Assembly (NCBI GenBank): GCA_006218025.1
Contig: VBWA01000001.1
Span: 186,001 to 250,000 of the forward strand
Origin: Rhodocyclaceae bacterium
Lineage (GTDB): Bacteria > Pseudomonadota > Gammaproteobacteria > Burkholderiales > Rhodocyclaceae
Length of the DNA stretch: 64,000 nt
Direction: 5' to 3'
Positions 7,842 through 22,800 of the stretch are shown here, one piece after another (positions within the stretch are counted from its first letter, which is position 1; each line of letters starts with the position of its first letter). The position numbers were made by a program, and so were the translations under genes. The notes beneath the pieces were generated by a model that did not search any database, was not told the origin of the DNA, and saw only the letters and a list, made by a program, of their open reading frames with translations.

Positions 7842-10800
7842 TTAGCTGCTGAACAAGGTCGTATTGAACGACTTCCAGTCCGAATCGGCAACGAAGCGGT
7901 AGTTGCCCGCATTGTAGTCTGCCGCTGCGGCGCCGCCGGCATTGCCCGCGACGAACACCGACAGGCTGCCGCTGCCCAACTGGTTGTTCAGCTCCGTGAC
8001 GAGTTGCTGCGCTGCAGTTTCGATGTCGCCCGTTATCGCTGCATCGGCATCCAGCGTCGTCGCCAAGCCACGCAGGTCGACCAGGCTGGCGTCACCCTGC
8101 AGACGATTGGCGGAAACCGCGGCCTGGATTGCCGTGCGCTCGGTGCCGCTCATGTCGGCCGCAGCCGTTACGAACGCACCCAGCGCTGTAGTCAGGGCAC
8201 TGACCTGGCTGCTGGTGGCCCCCTGCAGCGTAGTCGCAGCGTTATTGCCGTAGTAAGCGAAATAGCTGTCCTGCGCCGCGGTCGCCAGTTGCGCGTCGGT
8301 CATGTTCGGGTTGGCTGCCAGTTGCAGCAGCCAGCCGGCGTAATCCCAACCGTCCGCCTTCGACAGCGCTTCCGTGCCGACCACGAAGTCGGCCTGATTC
8401 GCCACTTCGGTCACCAGCTCGATGTTCGCCGCAAGGTTGCTGTCGAAGCCGAGCAGATCCACCTGGCCGATGGTCGAATTGTCTATGGCACGGTTCAACT
8501 CGCTCGCCGACAGGCTGGCACGGCCACTGGTGAAGTCCACCCCCATGCCCGTCAGGCCACCGCCGTTGCGGTCCCAGACCACCAGCGCGTAGTTGTCGGC
8601 GCGGTAGTTGGAAGCACCCCAGTCGATGAACTCGGTCAGCGTCGCCGGGTCGCCCATGTTCCTCTCGGTCGGGGCGACCGCCGTCAGCACGCTCTTGAAG
8701 TTCTGCATGTCGGTGTCGTAAGTCAGCCTGCCGCGCTTGGTGTCCGCAGCGCCGCTGCTGTCCCACATCACCACCACATTGACGCCGCTCGGCATCAGCA
8801 CCGATTCGAGTTCGTTGAGATCCTTCAGCGCATAGGGTGCCTGGTTCGAGTCGGCATCGACATACACCATCACGGTCCACTTCGCATTGGGCAGATTGGC
8901 CGGTGGCGGAGTGCGCAGCGTGAAATCGGTGGCGGCGAACTGGCCCAGCGGATCGCGAGCCGCGATACGGATGTCGAGATCGTTGCCGGCCGCTGGCGGC
9001 GTACCGGTGAAGGTACGCGTCGCGGCGTTGAAGGTAAGCCAGCTCGGCAGCGCCTTGCCGTCGCCCAGTGTCGCCGTATAGGTGAGTTGCCCGCTTTCGG
9101 CGTCGGTGAAGAGGTCGCTCGGCAACTGGAAGCGGAAGGCCGTGCCTTCGCGCGCCTCGAGGTAGCGTACGCCGCGGCTGTCCGCGTTGGCGATGCTCGC
9201 CGTGTATGCGGTCCCATCCAGCACCGGCACGGCGTTGCTGCCCGACGACAGCGAGATCGCATAGGTGCCGGACTCGCTGCCCTGTCCGCTGGCGGCGATG
9301 TAATACGTACCGCTCGCGGTTGCCGAGTAATTCAGACGCGACTCGGTTCCGATGTAGTCACGTGCGACATCGCTGCTCACAGCGACGCCGCTGCTGTCAT
9401 AGAGTCCCAGCAGCACCGGATCGACCAGGGTGCCGAGTGCCGACGACGCACCGCGCAGGTCGACGCTGTAGCTGTCGCCGTTGGTGAGCACGACGCTGAA
9501 CCAGTCGACATCGCCCGGCGCGTTGATATTGCCGCGCGCGAAGCTGCCGGCAGCTACCGAACCGGTGGTCGCCGTGGTCGCTGCGAAATCGTCGCCCGCG
9601 GCCGGTGTGCGGATGACGAAGTCGTCCGAGGTGACAAGGCTGCCGTCGCTGGCCTGCACCCGCACCACGATGTCCGGCGCAGCCGTCGGCACGCTCGTCG
9701 CGACGAACAGGCGGGCGGTGGCGTCGAAGCTGAGCCAGGTCACGCCGGCATCGACCAGTTCCTGCTGGTTGGCCCAGGTCAGGGTCAGGTTCTGGCCGTC
9801 CGGATCGCCGAAGGTGTTCCACGGCAGACGCACGGTAAAGCCATGACCTTCCGGCGCCGACTGGTCGGGCATCGGGTTGACCACCACCGGCGACTGGTTG
9901 GTGTCGGACAGCGTGACGCTGTAGCTGCCCGTGGCGTTGCCGTAGCCGGCGGCGGCGATGTAATAAGTGCCTTCCGTGGTGACATTGAACACGGCTCTGG
10001 CGTCCTTGGTGGTGCCGTCGGCGTCGTCATTGGAGGTGCCGGGCATCAACGCGAAGGTCGTATCCGCGTCGGGATCGCCATAGATGCCGTAGATCAAGGC
10101 GTCGCCCAGCTTGCCCGTGGTCCCGGTTCCCTGCTGGCGCACGATCCAGGTACCCGTCGTGAGGCTGACACCAATCCAGTCGATGTCGCCGGCGGCTTCG
10201 ATCGCCCCCGTGACGGTCGCCGTGGTCGCCGTGAAGGTGCCGGTTGTCGCCGTAGTTGCCCGGTAGTCGTCCGCCCCGGCGGCCAGGCTCAGGGAGTAGT
10301 TGCTGTGAGTGCCAGCAGTCGTCTGGGATGCCTTCACGTAGTAAGTGCCTGCGGTCAGGCCATCGGCGGCAAACAAGCCGTTCGGACTGGCAATCGTCTG
10401 CTGACCGCGGATGGTCGTGCCATCGCTTTCATACAGAGTGAGGTCGGCATCTGCGCTCAGGCCCTGCACCCGCGCACGCAGGTTCGAGGCCGTGGCGACC
10501 GAGAAGCGGTACCAGTCCTGGCTATCCGTGTCGTCGAAGTAGTCGGCATAGCTCGACGCCACGGATGTCAGGGTAACCACCTTTGCGGCGCCGGCGGAAT
10601 TGCCGGCCGCATCCGTCGGCGCCGTGCCGATCTTGCTGGTCAGCGTCAGCGTGTAGTTCGATTCGCCCGCCTTCTGCAGCACATGGGCATAGTAAGCGCT
10701 ACCCGCCACCAGACCATTGACCGCGATGTTTTCCGCCGTCACGCCGCCCGCGTTGCTGAGCGCAACCACAGCGCCCGTGCTGTCGAGAAGCTCGAGGTCG

Positions 10801-13800
10801 GCATTCGACCCCGCGCCCAGGCCGGCCAGCGCAAGAGTGACATTGACGCCGTAATTTGCGGTGGTGCCGGCCGCCGTCTCCAGAACGAACTGGAAGTAGT
10901 CGTCGCGATCGGATACGCCGACGAAGTCCTTGGCCGTGGCGGTAACCGTTGTGGCCGTGCTGGTCGCGGTGATGGTGGGCGCTGCCACCGTGCCGACATT
11001 CATGCTACCCGCCGTGCCCGTGCTGTCGTTGTTGTCCGCGGCGCGGTTGGCATAGGCCTGCAGCGAGAGGTTGTAGGCAGTCTTCTCGCCGGCCACTGCC
11101 GGGTCGACCTGCACGTAGTAGGTGCCAGCCGACAGGTTGGCCGTGAAGGCCTCGTCTGCGGCACCAGCGGTACTGCCGGAGTTCACCAGCGTCAGTGCCG
11201 CGATCGTGGTGCCAGCGGCGGTTCGCTGGTACAACTCGACATCCGCATTGGCGGACATGCCGGCCAGGCCGAGGTTGAAGACGTAGTCGGCGGCCACGGT
11301 CGTGGTCGGCAGGACGAAGCTGTACCAGTCGGCCACGGTGTCGGTGCCGTAGCCGATGGCCTCGGTGACGACCAGAGGCGTGGGACCGACGGACACCGGC
11401 TTGGCCGCGGTAAAGACGTTGCCGGCACCGTCCGTCGGGTTCGGCGCCGTCGCCGCCATGGTCAGGTTGTAGGTGGTCGAACCGGACTGCTGGGCGACCT
11501 TGATGTAGTAGGTGCCCGCCGCCAGGTTGTCGAAGCCGACCGACTCCGCGCTATTGCCGGCGTTGGTGCTGTAGGCAATCGGCGTCGTACGGTCGCTCTG
11601 CAGCAGCACCAGATCCGCATCGGCCCCGAGGCCGGTGAGGTTGGCGCGCAGATTCGACAACTGCGTGGTGACGATCTTGAAGTAGTCTGCCGCATCGGCA
11701 TCGCCCACCGCATTGGATACCGTGGTCATCACCGTCGAGCTCAGTGTGTAGGTGGCCTCGTCCGCGACGCTGCTATCGACGCTCTGCGAAGTCGGCGTGG
11801 CCGACATCCTGACGGTGTAGTTGATGGTGCCGCTGGCCGGATAGACCCAGACGTAGTACTTGCCGGCCGCCAGATTGCTGACACTGATCAACTCCGAACT
11901 GGACGAATCAAGCCCACCCCCCACGTTGTCAGGCGTAATGATCTGGCCGCTGCCGTCGAGCAGGCGCACGTCGGCGTTGGGGCTGTCGCCCGCCATGGTC
12001 AGGCGGAAGCTGGAGGCGCTCGTCGTGGTGAAGACGTAGTAGTCCTTGTCCGCGCCGCCGACGTAGTCGCTGTAGCTCATCTCGTTGGCGCCGAGCGCAC
12101 CGACGTTGCGGGCCGCGGCGAAGGTATCGCCGGCGTTGTCCGCGTTGGCAGTGGAAGTCAGTTTCAGCGTGTAGTTGATGTTGCCGAGGAACTGGTAGGC
12201 CCGTACGTAATAAGTGCCTGCCTCGAGGTTGTCGATGACCAGGTTCTCCGGCGTCACACCCGCCTGGGCGCTGCCGGCGATGAAGCTGCCGGTGCTGCTG
12301 AGCAGTTGAATATCGGAATCCGGCGTCAGGCCTGTCAAGTTCATCTGCAGCTTGCCGCGGGCGGTGGTGACGAAGCGGTAGTAGTCGTTCTTGTCCGCAT
12401 TGCCGACGAAGTCGCTGAAGTTGCGCGTGGTGGAGCCGATCACGCCGACATCGTAGGCGAGGTCGCGGGTGTTGCCGGCCAGGTCGATGCGGGTGGAATC
12501 GACCCCGACAGCGCCGATGTTGTCGTCATTGCGGATATTGCCGATCGCGGTGCCGCCGACGCTACCGACCACGCCGTTGGTGGCTTGCAGGATCTTGACC
12601 CGGAAGGCTTCATCCACTTCGTTGTTGGTATCGCCGGCAACATTCACCGTAACAGTCACGGCACTGATGCCGGCCGCCATGGTTACCGTGCCTGCCGGCA
12701 GAACACCTCCGGCGAAGTCGGAAACCGCTGCACCGCCGATCACCCGCGTCACGCCCCAGACGGCCACGGTTTTCTTGCTGGTGTCCCCAATGCGCTCGAT
12801 GCTGAAGGTGTAGGCGCTGGTGGCGCTGTTACCCTCGGACTTCGAACCCTCGAGCGTGGTGATCACCAGCGTCGGAGCGACGACGTCGTCGTTGGTGATG
12901 ACGGCGCGGGCGCGAGTGGCGCTCGTGTCGAGGCTGGCGCCGGTTGGACTGGCGAGCACCAGGTCGAAGGCTTCGTTACCCTCGACCGTCGTATCACCGG
13001 TGACGAGCACAGTGACGAATTTCTCGGTCTGGTTCGCCGCGAAGGTAAGGGTACCGGTAGGCAGCACGCCGCCGACGAAATCGGTTGCGGCCGCCGCGCC
13101 AATGCCGGTCGCCGTGGCTCCCGCAATGCTCCAGTTGACCTTGCTTTCGCCGCCGACTGCGCCGGAGCGTGACACGCGGAACACCTGGGCGCTGTACCCG
13201 CTGTCGCCTTCAGGCAGGCTTTCGCTCATCGCAGCAACGGCAATGGTCGGGGCTGTGTCGTCGTTCCTGATGCTCGCGCTGGCACTCGCCGTAGCCAGCG
13301 TGGCGCCGGCCGGGTTGGTCAGCTTGACGGAGAAGGCTTCGTCGCCTTCGAGCGCCTGGTCCTGCGCCACCATGATGGTGATGGCCTTGAACAGTTCGCC
13401 GGGAGCGAAAGTGAGCGTGCCGGCCGGCAAGCTTCCACCGAAGAAGTCTGTGGCATTGGCCTGGCCGGCGACGGTGGTGACGGTCGTCTCGTAGCGCACG
13501 GTAACGGTATTCTGGGTCGCCCCGCGGCGCGCCACGTTGAAGACGAACGGCGTCTGCCCGCCAATGGAACTACCCTCGGCCAGCGAGGCCTGCGCGCTGC
13601 TGATCGCGAGCGTCGCCGTGGTCGGTGCGTAGTTGGCCGGTGCGCCTTCCACCTGGTAGAGCTCGTCGGCGGTGCCGGCGACATCCAGGTAGTAGGTGCC
13701 GCTGGTGGCCGGCGTGAAGCTCAGCGCGGCGTCGTCCCACTCCGCGCCGCTGGTCACACTGGCAGTGGCCAGCGCAGTGGCCGTCGCCGTCGGCGTGCCG

Positions 13801-16800
13801 TAAAGATTGAAGCTCAGAGCCGTCGCGCCGCCTGTCGGCGTATGCGCAGCGAAGTTGTAGGCGGTGCCCGCCGTCAGACTGACCTTGTACTGGACGTCGC
13901 CGTCGGCCTCCAGGAATCCCGATGCCGGCACGGTGTTCAGCGCCAGCGTGGCGGTCGTCGACACGCTGCCGCTCGCCGGCCAGCTCCCGGCGCCAGACAC
14001 CGACCTGCTGATGACGATGTTGTAGGTGCCGGTCTTTTCGAGGCTGTTGCCGGCGACGAGGTAGAAGGTTCCCGCGCCCGGCGTGGCGACCACCCAGTTG
14101 TCCCTGGAGTCGCTGTCTGCCAGGCTGTCCCCGGAAGCATCGCGCACGTCCAGGCGGGCTCCCGCAACGGGCGACACCAGCGCAAAGCGGTAGGTGAAGC
14201 CGGAGGTGAGGCTGAGCTTGAACCAGTCGACGTCGGTGTGGCCGTCGGCAAACGAGTTGAAGTAGAAGGTCGGCGGGGGCAGCGTGCTGCTCAGCGTCAA
14301 TGCCGCGGCGGCGTTGTCGCCCGCGTCGTCGTCGCTGTTGAGGATGCGGCCGACCGCCGTGGTTTCGCGCGGCCTGACGCCATTGAAGTCGACCACCGAC
14401 AGGGCAAACGTTTCATCCAGTTCGGACAAGGTATCGCCGGCCACCTTGACGGTGATGGTCTTGGTGGTTTCGGCGGAGGCGAAACTGAGCGTGCCGCTGG
14501 GCAGGATGCCGCCGACGAAGTCCGCGGCATTGGCCGAGGCTCCGCCCGGCACATCGGTAACGAACCAGTTCACGCTGTAAGGAATGCCGACGACCTCGCT
14601 GCGGGTCACGGTGAATACATAACTGCTGCTGCTGCCGACATTGGCCTCGGCAAGCGGCAGATCCTGCGGGCTGATGCTGAAGCGGGGCAAACCGTCGTCG
14701 TTGACGATGTTGCCGCTGGCCACGCTGCCCGCTGCGGAAACGGTGGCGTTTCTCGCGTCGGAGAGGGTAAGCTTGAAGGCCTCGTCCGTCTCCTGGATCA
14801 GGTCGCTCGCCACCTTGACCGTGATCTCCTTCACTGTATCTGCAATCCCCAGTGTCACGGTGCCGGAGGGCAGCACGTTGCCGAAGAAGTCGCCTGCCGT
14901 CAGGCCGCTGTTCCCCGCGGAGCTCACTGTCCACTTGGCGGTGATGGCGCTGGCCGGCTGGCTGCCGTCGCGCGTCACCTGGAAGACGAAGTTGGTAAAG
15001 CCGCTTGCGCCTAGCGTGCTGCCTTCCTGCTTGCTGGCGTCCGAGGCATTGATCGAAATCACCGCGGGGCTGTCGTCATTCTTGATTACCGCATCGACCC
15101 GGCTGTTGCCAGTGTCGAGCAGCATGTTGACCGGATCGGAGAGTTCGAGGAAGAAACTCTCGTTGGCCTCCTGCACGGTGTCGGCGAAGGCCTTGACCGT
15201 AACCGTAACGGCGGTGGTCGCGCCGGTGGAGAAGCTGGCGATACCGGTTATCGGCGTCGAGAAGTCGGCCGCAACCAAGCCGGCGTCGGCGCCGCCCAGG
15301 GTCCACTTCACGGTACCGGCGAGCGAAAGGTCGGCGGAGGGGTCGCGGCTGACGACGAACTTGTAAGTGGCGGCGCCTGCCGTGTTGTTGCCCTCGAACT
15401 GCTCGGCAGCGGTGCTGCCATCGAGCAGGACGCTGACCGTGGCAGGCAGATCGTCGTTCTCGATCGTCGCCACCGCCTGACCGGCGCTGGCGGAGATCAG
15501 GACATTGCTGACCGACGTCAGGTTCACCTGGAAGGATTCATCGGATTCGAAGAAGGAATCTTCAGCCGAGGAAAGATGAATTGTCGCAGCGGCATCGCCG
15601 ATGGCGAAGCTGACCGTGCCCGTGAGTGACTCGACGAAATCAGCGCCATTCACCGAGGCCTGCCCACTGGTGACGGCATAGCGCACCACCGAGGTGCCGG
15701 TCAGGCCGCCGACACGGCTGAGGACGAAATCGTAGCCCGCGGCATTGCCTTCGTCGAGGGATGCTGTCAGCGCTTCGATCGAAACCGTCGGCACCACAGC
15801 CGCGGTCGCGGTCGTGTCGTCGTTCTGGATGGTGGCCACGGCGACGCTGTCGAAGGGATCGAGCTCGCCGCCGGTCGAGGGATTGTCGAGGCGCACGGCA
15901 AAGACTTCATTGCTCTCCTGCAATGTGTCCTGGGCGACGCTGATCGTGATCATCGCCGTCGCCGAACCGGCGTCAAAGCTCACCGTGCCCGATGGGATGG
16001 CGCCGCCGAAGAAATCATCTGCCGTGACGCCAACACCGAGCTGAATGACGGACCAGCCGATGGTGCCGGCTCCCGAGGTATCTCCGGCGCGGGTGACGGT
16101 GAAGGTGAAGTCCGTCGCTGTCGTGTCCGACACCGGCGAACCCTCGTCCAGGGAAGGCGTGAATGCCTCGATCAGGTAGCGATTGGCGACATCGTCGTTC
16201 ACGATGAGGCCGAGACTGGTCGAGCCGAAGCGATCGATCAGGCCGCCTTCGGCGCCCGTCAGCCGAACGAAGAAGGCTTCGTCGAATTCGACCGTGGCGT
16301 CGCCGGCCACCTGAATGGTCAGTTGGGCCGTCTGCATCGTCACCGTGCCGCTGGGTACGAACGCAGGCAACGTGAAAGTGCCGGAGGGCAAAACACCGCC
16401 GAAGAAGTCATCGCCCGTAGCACCGCCCATGCGCGGCGCTTCCACCTGCCAGGTCAGGTTCACAACGGCGTTGTTATCGCCCGCCGTGCGGACGATGTTG
16501 TAGACATAGTCCGTCGTGACCGAGCTGGTGCCCTCGGCCTTGAAGACGGAGGCAAGCAAACCGTCAAGCGGCTCGATGGCCACCACTGCGGGTGGCGGCG
16601 GTACGTCGTCGTTGAGAATCAAAGCAACGGCCGTGTCGGCGCCGCCTATGATCTGGCCCCATTCGGCTTCCGTCAGGCGGACCGCGAAAGCCTCGTTGGC
16701 TTCCTCGATGTTGTCGCCGGCGACCTGGACGGTAATCGTCGCCGTCGCCGCGCCGGTGGCGAAGCTCACCGTGCCGGCCGGCAGCACGCCGCCGACGAAA

Positions 16801-19800
16801 TCGTCTTCATTCAGGCCCGGCGCCCGGGAATCCACTACCCACTCGACGGTGCTGGCCGTGGCAAGCTGCTCGACGTCGCCGGCGCGAATGACCGTAAAGG
16901 TATAGGTGGCCGTGGTGCCGGCCGAACCCTCGGCCTGGAAGGCCGAGCCGGACTGCAGCACCAGCGCCGGCGGCGGCACGATGCGGTCGTCATTGACGAT
17001 GACCGCTGCCGCGCTGCGCTGCGTGGCGCTGAGGCTGACATTGAGCGGCGTGTGCAGCTCGATCAGGAAGGTCTCGTCGAGTTCGACATCGCCGTCGCCG
17101 GCGACGTCGACCGTGATGATCGCAGAGGACTGGCCTTCGCTGAAGCTGACGGAGCCCTCGGGCATGTCGCCGACGAAGTCGTCGTCATTGACATTGGGCA
17201 GCGTTGCCACGGCACGCCAGCTGACACTGCCCTCGCGGGACAGGTCGCCGGTGCGGTTGATGGTGAATGTGAAGGGCGTGGTGGTGGCACTAGCGCCCTC
17301 CGACAGGGCCGGCGTATTGGCGACGATGCCCAGCGTGGGCAGCGGCGGCAGGGCCGACATGCGCAGGGTGTAGTTCGTATCGGCGCCGGTCTGGGCATAC
17401 ACGCGTACGACATAGGTACCCGCCGCGACGCCGTTCAGGGCGATCACTTCGTCGGCGGCGCCGCCGTAGGCCGAAACGGCCACGGGGGATCCGCCGGCAC
17501 CGGGAAGCAACTCGATGTTGGCGTTGGCGCGCAGGCCGGTCAGTTGCAGGCGCAGATCGCTGGCGGAGGCCAGCTTGATGCGATAGTAGTCGTTGCCGTC
17601 GACGCTGCCGACGTAATCGTCTATCTGCTGCGGCACGACGCCGAGGAAGCCGCGGTCGCTGGCCAGGGCGAGCGAGTTGCCTCCCTGGTCTTGAATCGCG
17701 TCGTCGTTGCGGATGACGGCGTCGACGCTGCCGATGGCGATATTGGCGTTCGCAATACCGGTTAGATTGACGCGGAAACCCTCGTCGCCCTCGGCCGTGG
17801 TATCACCCGCCGCGTTGACCGTGAGCAGCATCATCCCGACGTTGGCGGCAAAGGTCAGTGTGCCTGACGGATACAGGCTTGTGGCTCCGGCGAAGTCGTT
17901 GGCCGATGCCGTGCCGGGAACCAAAGTGGTGCTGTTGCCCGCAAGATTCCACTGCACCTTGGAGGACGAACTCAAGTCGCCGCTACGCATCACCGTGAAG
18001 ACGAAGGGCGTGCTGCCCGTATTGCCCTCACCGCGATCGGCGGCGGCAGGGAATACATATACGTCGGGCGCAGCGCCGGCAGAAAACTGTTCGGCTTTGA
18101 CCTCGAGCTCGTACTCGGTGTCTCCCGAGTACTGCTGAACATGAACGTAGTAGGTACCGACGGCCAGCCCATTTTTTGCAATGAACTCGTTCTGCGTGCC
18201 GCTGTTGCTGGAAGACAGGGTGCTGCCGTCGGCAAGCAGCAACCGCAGGTTGGCATTGCTGCCGAGGTCGGACAGCGTGACTTTCAGGTTGCCCGGCTCA
18301 TTGAGGACGATTTGATAGTAGTCGTCGCGATCGCTGGCGCCGACAAAATCGCTTATTACCGTCGTCGCTTCTGTGGTGGCAACCGGCAAGGTCAGCACAG
18401 CTGTCGCCAATCCGGTAGTGCTCGCGCCGCGGTCGAGGCGGTCGTCGTTAAGAATGGCCCCATCGGCCGAGTCGACAACGATGGTCGCCGTGGCGCCAGC
18501 GCCGACTAATGCATTGGACAGCGTGACGGTGAAGTCTTCATTGTCTTCAACGTTACTGTCGGCAGCCACGCCGATAGTCAGGAAGCGAATCGACTGGCCG
18601 ACATCAAAAGTCAGGGTTCCGCTCGGCACGCTGCCGGCGGTGAAATCATCGGCGGAAACATCGCCGCCCGCCACGTTCCATTCGACCGTGGCTGTGCCCG
18701 TGGTAAGACCGGCGCGGCTGACGGCAAAGACGAAGGGCGTGCTGCTGGTGACGGTCGAGGTACCGCTGGGGCTGCCCTCGAGGCGCCTTGCGTCGACGGC
18801 CGCAATGGAGAAGCGGTTGCGCTCGTCGTCGAGAATCGTGACCCGGGCGCTGTCTTCGGTGGAGTGAAGGGCAGCGGCGGCGGTGCCGTAGACAGCATTG
18901 CTCAGCTGAAAGTCGAACGCCTCGTTGCCTTCGTCGAGCGCATCGCCACTGACAAAGACGGCGGCATTCTGGTTGGCTTCGCCGGCCGAGAAGAAGACCG
19001 TGCCGGAGGTGGCGCCGATGAAATCGGCGGCGCTGACATCGCTGGAGGAGATCCACCAATCGACCGAACCCGCCTCGTTGCTGAGACCGGTGCGATAGAC
19101 GTTGAAGAAGACCTGATGTACCCCAGCGGTGCTGCCCGTGGCGTTGGCGTTGCCTTCCTCGACCAGATTGGCGTAGCTCTCGACACCGTAGGTGGTGACC
19201 GAGGCGCTGTTCGGGGATTCGCCGCCTGCAGTCGCGGTAACCCGTGCATTCCAGAGAACGCCCTGGCTGCCCGAAACGGCGACGAAATCATCGGCATTGT
19301 TGGCATCGACGCTGACAGTACCCGTGAGCCACTGGCCCGCTGCCGTCGCTGTTAGCACGGTGGGGGGCGCCAGGGTGCCCGTGGCGAAATTGTCCCACAC
19401 GGTAAAGCTGACCGTGTCGCCACGCTGCTGTGCCAGTGCCGTATAGGTGATCGTATAGTTGGTGGCGGCGAGGCTGTCGAGCGTCAGACTCATCCAGTCC
19501 TGGTCGCCCGTACTGTCGATGCGCCCCGTCCTGCCGATGGAGTTGGTGGCCGAAACCAAGCGCGCTGTGGTGCTGGAGTCGTTGCTGTAACCGTCCGACA
19601 TGTCGGCGCTGCGGGTGACCAAGGTGTAGTCGCCGGTGGCGGTGCCAGTGCCCTGGACGGCGAGGTAATAGCTGCCGCTGGCCGTCGGCGTGTAGACGAT
19701 CTCCTCGAAGTTGACGCCCGAGGCCGCACCGCCATTGGCGAGTTCGCTACCGGTCGCCGTTACCAGCTTCAGCACCGGGTCGAAGCTGCTGCTGCTACCC

Positions 19801-22800
19801 GGCGGGCCGCCGAGCAGATCGAAGGTATAAGTCTGGCCTGCCGAGAGTTCGACCTTGAACCAGTCCTGATCGCCGGCAAACTCGATGCGCGAACGAGAAC
19901 CTGCGCGCGTGAGGCCGATGGCTTGCGGCGCAGCAGTCAGCGTGGTCGTGCCGGAAACAGCCGTGGCGGCGCCGATGAAGCGGTCGTCGTCATTGCGGAT
20001 GGTGGTGCGGGCGGACGCAGTACCGCTATCGAGGATGACGCCGAACCACTCGTCGATCTCGTTGAGGTTCTGCGTGTCGCGGTTGTAGTCGGCGGCGATG
20101 TTGACGGTGAGTTGCGCCGTGACTTGGCCGGCGGTGAAACTGATTTCCCCGAAGCCCGGCTGGTTCGTCGCGCGGTCGTTCGAGGTGGCGTGATTGCCGA
20201 AACCGTAGTTGGTCTCGGCCGCGTCGAGCTTCCAGTTCACCGCCGAGCTCTCGGCAGTATTGCCGGCGCGGGTTACGGTGAAAACATAGGGCGTGGCGCC
20301 GATAGTGGCCGGAGCCGGGGCTTCGCGCGCAATCGCTCCGCCCTCGGCCTTCGCCGCCGGCGCAGTAATGATGTAGGTCGGGGTGCCCAGCGAGTGCGTG
20401 CTGTCGTTGTTCACCAGCGTGACAGCATTGCTGGCGGTGCTGGCCGTACCGTCGAAGAGACCGTTGGTGACGAAATAATTCAGCGTGAAGCTTTCGTCGG
20501 GCTCGATGATACCGTCAGGTGCCGTGGCCAGCGTGATGAAGGCCGTGGTCGCCCCGGAGGCGAAACTGACCGTTCCCGTCGGGCGGGTGACGGCGCCGGT
20601 GAAATCGGAGGGGGCGACGTAGTTGCTGTTGACCGGGTAGACGTCCGGTCCGAGTTGTGGCGCCGCCAGTTCCCAGTTGACCACGGTGTTGTAGCGCGTG
20701 TTGCCGGTACGGGTCAGCGTGACTACGTAGGCGATGCCTTCCGTCACCTCCGTGGGCGCCGAGACGGAAATGATTGCCGGAGCATCGTCGCTGCGGATCG
20801 CCACGTTGACGCGCTCGTAAGCACTGACAACGGGAGAAGTGTCCAGTATCACGCTGAAGGCTTCATCGCCCTCATCCAGCATATCGCCGGCGATGCGCAC
20901 CGTGATCAGGGTGGTCATTTCTCCGGCGGCAAACGTGACCGTACCGGAAGCCATGACGCCGCCCACGAAATCGTTGCTGTCGGTCGGCGCAAACGGAACA
21001 CCCGGCAGGGGCGTATCGACGTGCCATGCCACGACAGCGGTATCGTTGGTGTAACCGTCGCGGAATATCTTGAAGTAGGCCACCTGCTCGCCGGTATCGC
21101 CTTCGGCAATATTGCTCTGGATGGCCTCGATGCCGTAGGCAGTAACGGTGCTCATCCCCGTGCTGCTGCTGTCCAGATAGACGTTCCAGAACATGCCTTC
21201 GCCGCCGTCGATCGCGAGGTAGTAGTCGCCCGACACGCCGCTGGTGGTGTAAGACAGCGTGTATTCGCTCATTGCGCCTTGGGTGGAGGAGGCCGCGGTG
21301 GTGATAGTCACCGGGGTTCCCGTCTCGCCGTCGATGAGGGAGAACATCCGGGGGTTGCCGCCGGTGCCGCCCATCATCCCGGAACGGAAGGTGTAGCTGG
21401 TCCCGGCGTCGAGGTGGACCCGCAGCCAGTCGCCATCGTCGCCTGTCTGGATCGTGCCGAAGGCGTCGTTGCCGCTGTCGCGCATCACCAGTTGACCGTG
21501 CGTCGCGGTGCTGCCGGCGTAATCGTCTCCGAGGCGGGCGCTCGACACGAAGCCGTATTCGCCCGTGCCGCTGCCCTGCACCGAGATGTAATAGCTGCCC
21601 GCGGTGGGCGCCGTATAGGTCAGCCTGGCGTTGGGAGCGAACAGACCGTTGTCATCGGAAGCCAGGACCGTACTGCCGTTGCCGGCCAGCAGGCGCAGCG
21701 ACGGATCGAGAGTACTGGTGTCGCCATCCTTGAATGCGATGAAATCGTATTTCACCCCGGCGGCGAGTTCGAGCTTGATCCAGTCCTGGTCACCCGCCAC
21801 TTCGAGAGCACCATAGCCGCCCTGGAAGCTCATGCCGACGGCGCCCTGCTGGGCCGTCAGCGTGGTGCTACCGACGGTGGCGCTGGCAGCGCCAATGAAG
21901 TAGTCGTCGTCCGAGACAATGTCGACGTAGGCCGCTTCGCCGTAACCCGGCATGCTTGTGTTGAAATAGGGCACGCCACCGGTATACAGTCGCACGCCGA
22001 ACCATTCGCGGAATTCGCTGAAATCGTAATCGGCGACGACCCCGATCGTGACGTCGCGCGCAAGCTGGCCTGCAGTGAACAGCACGCTACCCGCCGTATC
22101 GCCTGTGAAGTCGGAAGCAGTGGCGTGACCGCCCCAGCCGTTCGTATCGAGCTGCCAATCGACCACCGAGATGCCGCCATTGGCGTCGGTACGCGTGACG
22201 GTGAACACGAAGGGCGTGGTGCCGGTCGTCGCCGGACGCGATGCTTCGCGCAGCAGCGCGCCGCCCTCGGCCTTCCGAGGTATGTCGAACGAGCCCGAAC
22301 CCTGAACCGGCGAACCCTTGAACTGGATCGTAAACTCGCCCGCGACCGGAATATCGTCGTTGACAATGGTCGAAACCTCGGTCGACATGGTCTGCGTCAG
22401 GCTGCCGCTATGGGCGAAATCATAGAAATGGCCGCCGCTGGCCACCAGCTTGACCGTGAAGTCCTCGTTGGCTTCGACCGTGTCGTCCCCCGCGACTTCT
22501 GCCGCTATCGTGGCGAAGCTCTCTCCCGCCAGGAAGGTGACGATGCCGGCTGTTGCGCCGACGAAATCGCTTGCAGCCGCCGGGCTGGCGCCGTGGGGCT
22601 GGATCGTCCAGGTAACCCTGGTGACGGTGCTGAGATCTCCTGAGCGCATTACGTCCCAGAAATGCTGGCTGGGGACCCCGCCGCTGCCCTCGTCGAGGAT
22701 CTGCGGGAGTAGCGGGTGGATCATCAGGAAGGACGTTTTCTCCTCGCTGCGGATGATCGTGCCGGCCTGGCTATAAGCAGAATTCAGGCTGGCCGTGAGT

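Noticed and set aside
8004-13172. A 1,722-codon open frame on the plus strand, and many other long plus-strand frames inside 7842-30569.
   Set aside because: They are antisense to the giant gene, with biased composition and no recognisable domains; GC-rich repeats keep several frames open.
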